DNA of 64,000 bases from positions 310,001-374,000 of the forward strand of contig NZ_CP017702.1 of NCBI RefSeq assembly GCF_002706745.1, read 5' to 3'. The notes beneath the pieces are model-generated. The model did not search any database, had not been told where the DNA came from, and was given only the letters and a program-made list of their open reading frames with translations. Origin of the DNA: Companilactobacillus farciminis KCTC 3681 = DSM 20184. GTDB lineage: Bacteria > Bacillota > Bacilli > Lactobacillales > Lactobacillaceae. Positions 63,590-64,000 of the stretch are shown one piece after another; position 1 is the stretch's first letter, and each line of letters opens with the position of its first letter. The position numbers and the translations under genes were made by a program.

Positions 63590-63636
63590 CAAAAATGGGA
63601 GAGGTTAGTCTATATGACCAACTTCTCCCATTTTTT
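63590..63636. terminator. bidirectional terminator
   Basis: AAAAATGGGAGAGGTT and AACTTCTCCCATTTTTT form a stem between the small gene and the convergent peroxidase gene. Confidence 0.88.
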
Positions 63637-63649
63637 ATCTAATTATTTA

Positions 63650-64000
63650 TTAATATTCACCGTCGGCAATTTTTTCTAGAGTTGTCTTAGAAGGAATGAA
63701 GAATAGATTACCAGTGATTGGAGTACTGAAATCAAGTAATCGATCACTCTTAGTAAACATATTCGTCAACATTCTATTAGTTACAGCAAAATCTTTGGAG
63801 TAACCGATGAAATAAGTCCCAGTGATATCTTTAGCAGGATCAGAGAAAGGCACGTTCATTCTAACAATCTTATGTTCAACGCCACCTTCTTCATCTTTTG
63901 AAGCCACGTTGTGTGCGTTAGGCAATTTTTCGTCATCAGCTAATTCACGATCAGAGAACTTGTGACGTCCGATAGCTTTTTCTTGGTCTTCAGTCTTGAG
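63650..64000 (-). CDS. DyP-type peroxidase (partial, C-terminal third)
   Basis: The reverse strand from 64000 reads LKTEDQEKAIGRHKFSDREL, then PNAHNVASKDEEGG, KIVRMNVPFSD and TYFIGYSKDFAVTNRMLTNMFTKSDRLLDFSTPITGNLFFIPS. The IGR...DD..NAHN pattern with the conserved Arg and the FxxPxxGxLFFxPS ending are those of dye-decolourising heme peroxidases. The N-terminal two-thirds, including the GxxDG motif, are outside the window. The family oxidises dyes and phenols or handles heme with peroxide. Confidence 0.88.
   Translation of the reverse strand, partial: LKTEDQEKAIGRHKFSDRELADDEKLPNAHNVASKDEEGGVEHKIVRMNVPFSDPAKDITGTYFIGYSKDFAVTNRMLTNMFTKSDRLLDFSTPITGNLFFIPSKTTLEKIADGEY

Overview
The window is low-GC DNA from a Lactobacillaceae bacterium. 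The rRNA genes, many PepD-type (C69) dipeptidases, WxL surface protein and VIT-type transporters fit the Companilactobacillus (farciminis/alimentarius) group best; that genus call is an inference, and the 16S gene at about 9889-11458 would settle it.

Layout. 1-9.3 kb: SOS-linked sbcDC (sbcC runs off the left edge), a C69 dipeptidase, an MscS channel, an XRE regulator, cyclophilin, and a LysR/YeiH pair. 9.3-15 kb: a complete rRNA operon with three tandem promoters (16S-tRNA-Ile-tRNA-Ala-23S-5S). 15-20 kb: small redox and stress genes; three of the transcription units have MerR-type 19-bp-spacer promoters. 20-28 kb: small HTH genes, a GH65 disaccharide phosphorylase, a paired repeat block, an SDR gene with an in-frame stop, and argGH. 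28.7-40.3 kb: the most unusual part. An SsuABC-like ABC importer is split between two operons on opposite strands. Each operon also carries an AMP-forming acyl-CoA ligase paralog, and one carries a membrane acyltransferase. Both are preceded by the same 31-bp motif. Between them lie an XRE regulator, a SecB-like protein and a large lectin/WxL surface protein. 40.4-42.1 kb: an IS3-family element sitting inside a structured repeat, followed by sixteen 14-bp tandem repeats. 42.5-51.5 kb: a two-component system, a Zur-like regulator with a znuACB importer, a Fur-family/ArsC pair facing two VIT-family transporters, and a CsoR/CstR-like repressor facing a CPPC thioredoxin. 51.5-64 kb: an isochorismatase-like hydrolase, an LCP protein, GntR plus GH1 with a cre site, a dipeptidase-serine dehydratase-dipeptidase cluster, a second paired repeat block, a ClbS-like protein, an ion-transporter-like permease, two tiny membrane proteins and the C-terminal third of a DyP peroxidase.

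Common themes are metal and redox homeostasis (Zur, Fur, CsoR/CstR, VIT, thioredoxin, MerR-type promoters), peptide and serine catabolism (three PepD paralogs with SdaAB/SdaAA), and a family of about 175-bp palindromic repeats. The repeats occur as at least six full copies plus a split copy, a deleted variant and a remnant, always between genes. All functions are assigned from motifs read by eye; no database search was possible.
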